The notes under the pieces: generated by a model
Database searches by the model: none
Told to the model about the DNA's origin: nothing
What the model saw: only the letters and a program-made list of their open reading frames with translations
Shown here: positions 63,952-64,000 of the stretch, in pieces
Numbering within the stretch: position 1 is the first letter of the stretch
How the letters are laid out: each line of letters begins with the position of its first letter
Origin: Duganella phyllosphaerae
GTDB lineage: Bacteria > Pseudomonadota > Gammaproteobacteria > Burkholderiales > Burkholderiaceae_D
Assembly: GCF_001758785.1 (NCBI RefSeq)
Contig: NZ_LROM01000002.1
Location: forward strand, 17,545 to 81,544
Direction of reading: 5' to 3'
Length of the DNA stretch: 64,000 nucleotides
Translations under genes and position numbers: made by a program

Positions 63952-64000
63952 CGATAGCCGAACAACCGATCGACCCGCGCCGGCGCGCCGTGCTGCGCGC
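63948..64000 (+). CDS. molybdopterin subunit, 5' end only
   Basis: The frame starts at ATG 63948 in overlap with the FeS-subunit stop and reads MTIAEQPIDPRRRAVLR before the window ends. The arginine run followed by a hydrophobic onset resembles the Tat signal at the start of IorB-like subunits, as at 35973. Position makes it the catalytic subunit of the second operon; the sequence itself is too short to prove it. Confidence 0.65.
   Translation, partial: MTIAEQPIDPRRRAVLR

Overview
High-GC bacterial DNA, dense in genes, with long spurious reading frames opposite and inside real genes. The gene content (paired Mo/FeS/cytochrome c dehydrogenases, CioAB-type oxidase, many GGDEF/EAL and hybrid-kinase genes, a Wzx/Wzy exopolysaccharide locus) suggests a betaproteobacterium of the Oxalobacteraceae type (Massilia/Duganella/Janthinobacterium-like). 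That placement is inference from protein flavour, not from any marker gene.

Region 1 (1-5.2 kb) is housekeeping or accessory: the end of a D-amino-acid dehydrogenase gene, an HDOD protein, a CorA/ZntB-family transporter, a small membrane protein, and an MFS transporter translationally coupled to a Cys-rich helix-turn-helix regulator.

Region 2 (5.4-26.5 kb) is a complete Wzx/Wzy-type exopolysaccharide locus. The plus-strand block runs: nucleotide-sugar 4,6-dehydratase, WbpB/WbpD/WbpE-like 3-acetamido sugar genes, flippase, polymerase, glycosyltransferase, two tandem GNAT-like paralogues, a NodB-like deacetylase, a second glycosyltransferase, a second sugar aminotransferase, and a phosphoglycosyl transferase fused to a family 3 acyltransferase. 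The converging minus-strand block encodes the export side: Wza (25.2-26.5 kb), a Wzc-like co-polymerase with a broken kinase P-loop (22.9-25.2 kb), and a lipoprotein with two right-handed beta-helix domains (20.4-22.7 kb). No tyrosine phosphatase is seen.

Region 3 (26.7-32.9 kb) has two small secreted or membrane proteins, a 1381-residue CheB-CheR-PAS-kinase-receiver hybrid, and a divergent stand-alone CheB with a zinc-ribbon-like tail. Region 4 (32.9-45.2 kb) is oxidative metabolism: a LysR regulator and divergent semialdehyde dehydrogenase, an FeS/Mo/tri-haem cytochrome dehydrogenase operon, a scar holding LysR and EAL gene remnants, a cyanide-insensitive-type bd oxidase operon with its DUF2474 small subunit, a quinone-oxidoreductase-like gene and a glutathione S-transferase gene. 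Similar candidate operators precede three of these units.

Region 5 (45.3-59.3 kb) is rich in signalling: a dCache-PAS-GGDEF-EAL protein, a large hybrid kinase, Fur with a Fur box, a likely four-gene operon (kinase, FixJ-type regulator, lone receiver, degenerate-GGDEF/EAL protein), a MocR-type regulator and a receiver-EAL protein. Region 6 (59.3-64 kb) has an FdhF/YdeP-type molybdoenzyme, a small membrane protein, and the start of a second cytochrome/FeS/Mo dehydrogenase operon in a different gene order, cut by the window end.

No rRNA, tRNA, CRISPR array or insertion sequence was recognised. No stretch over 300 bases lacks a gene or gene remnant. The larger spacers (5153-5395, 22673-22890, 40723-40917, 61942-62167) hold only the candidate sites listed.
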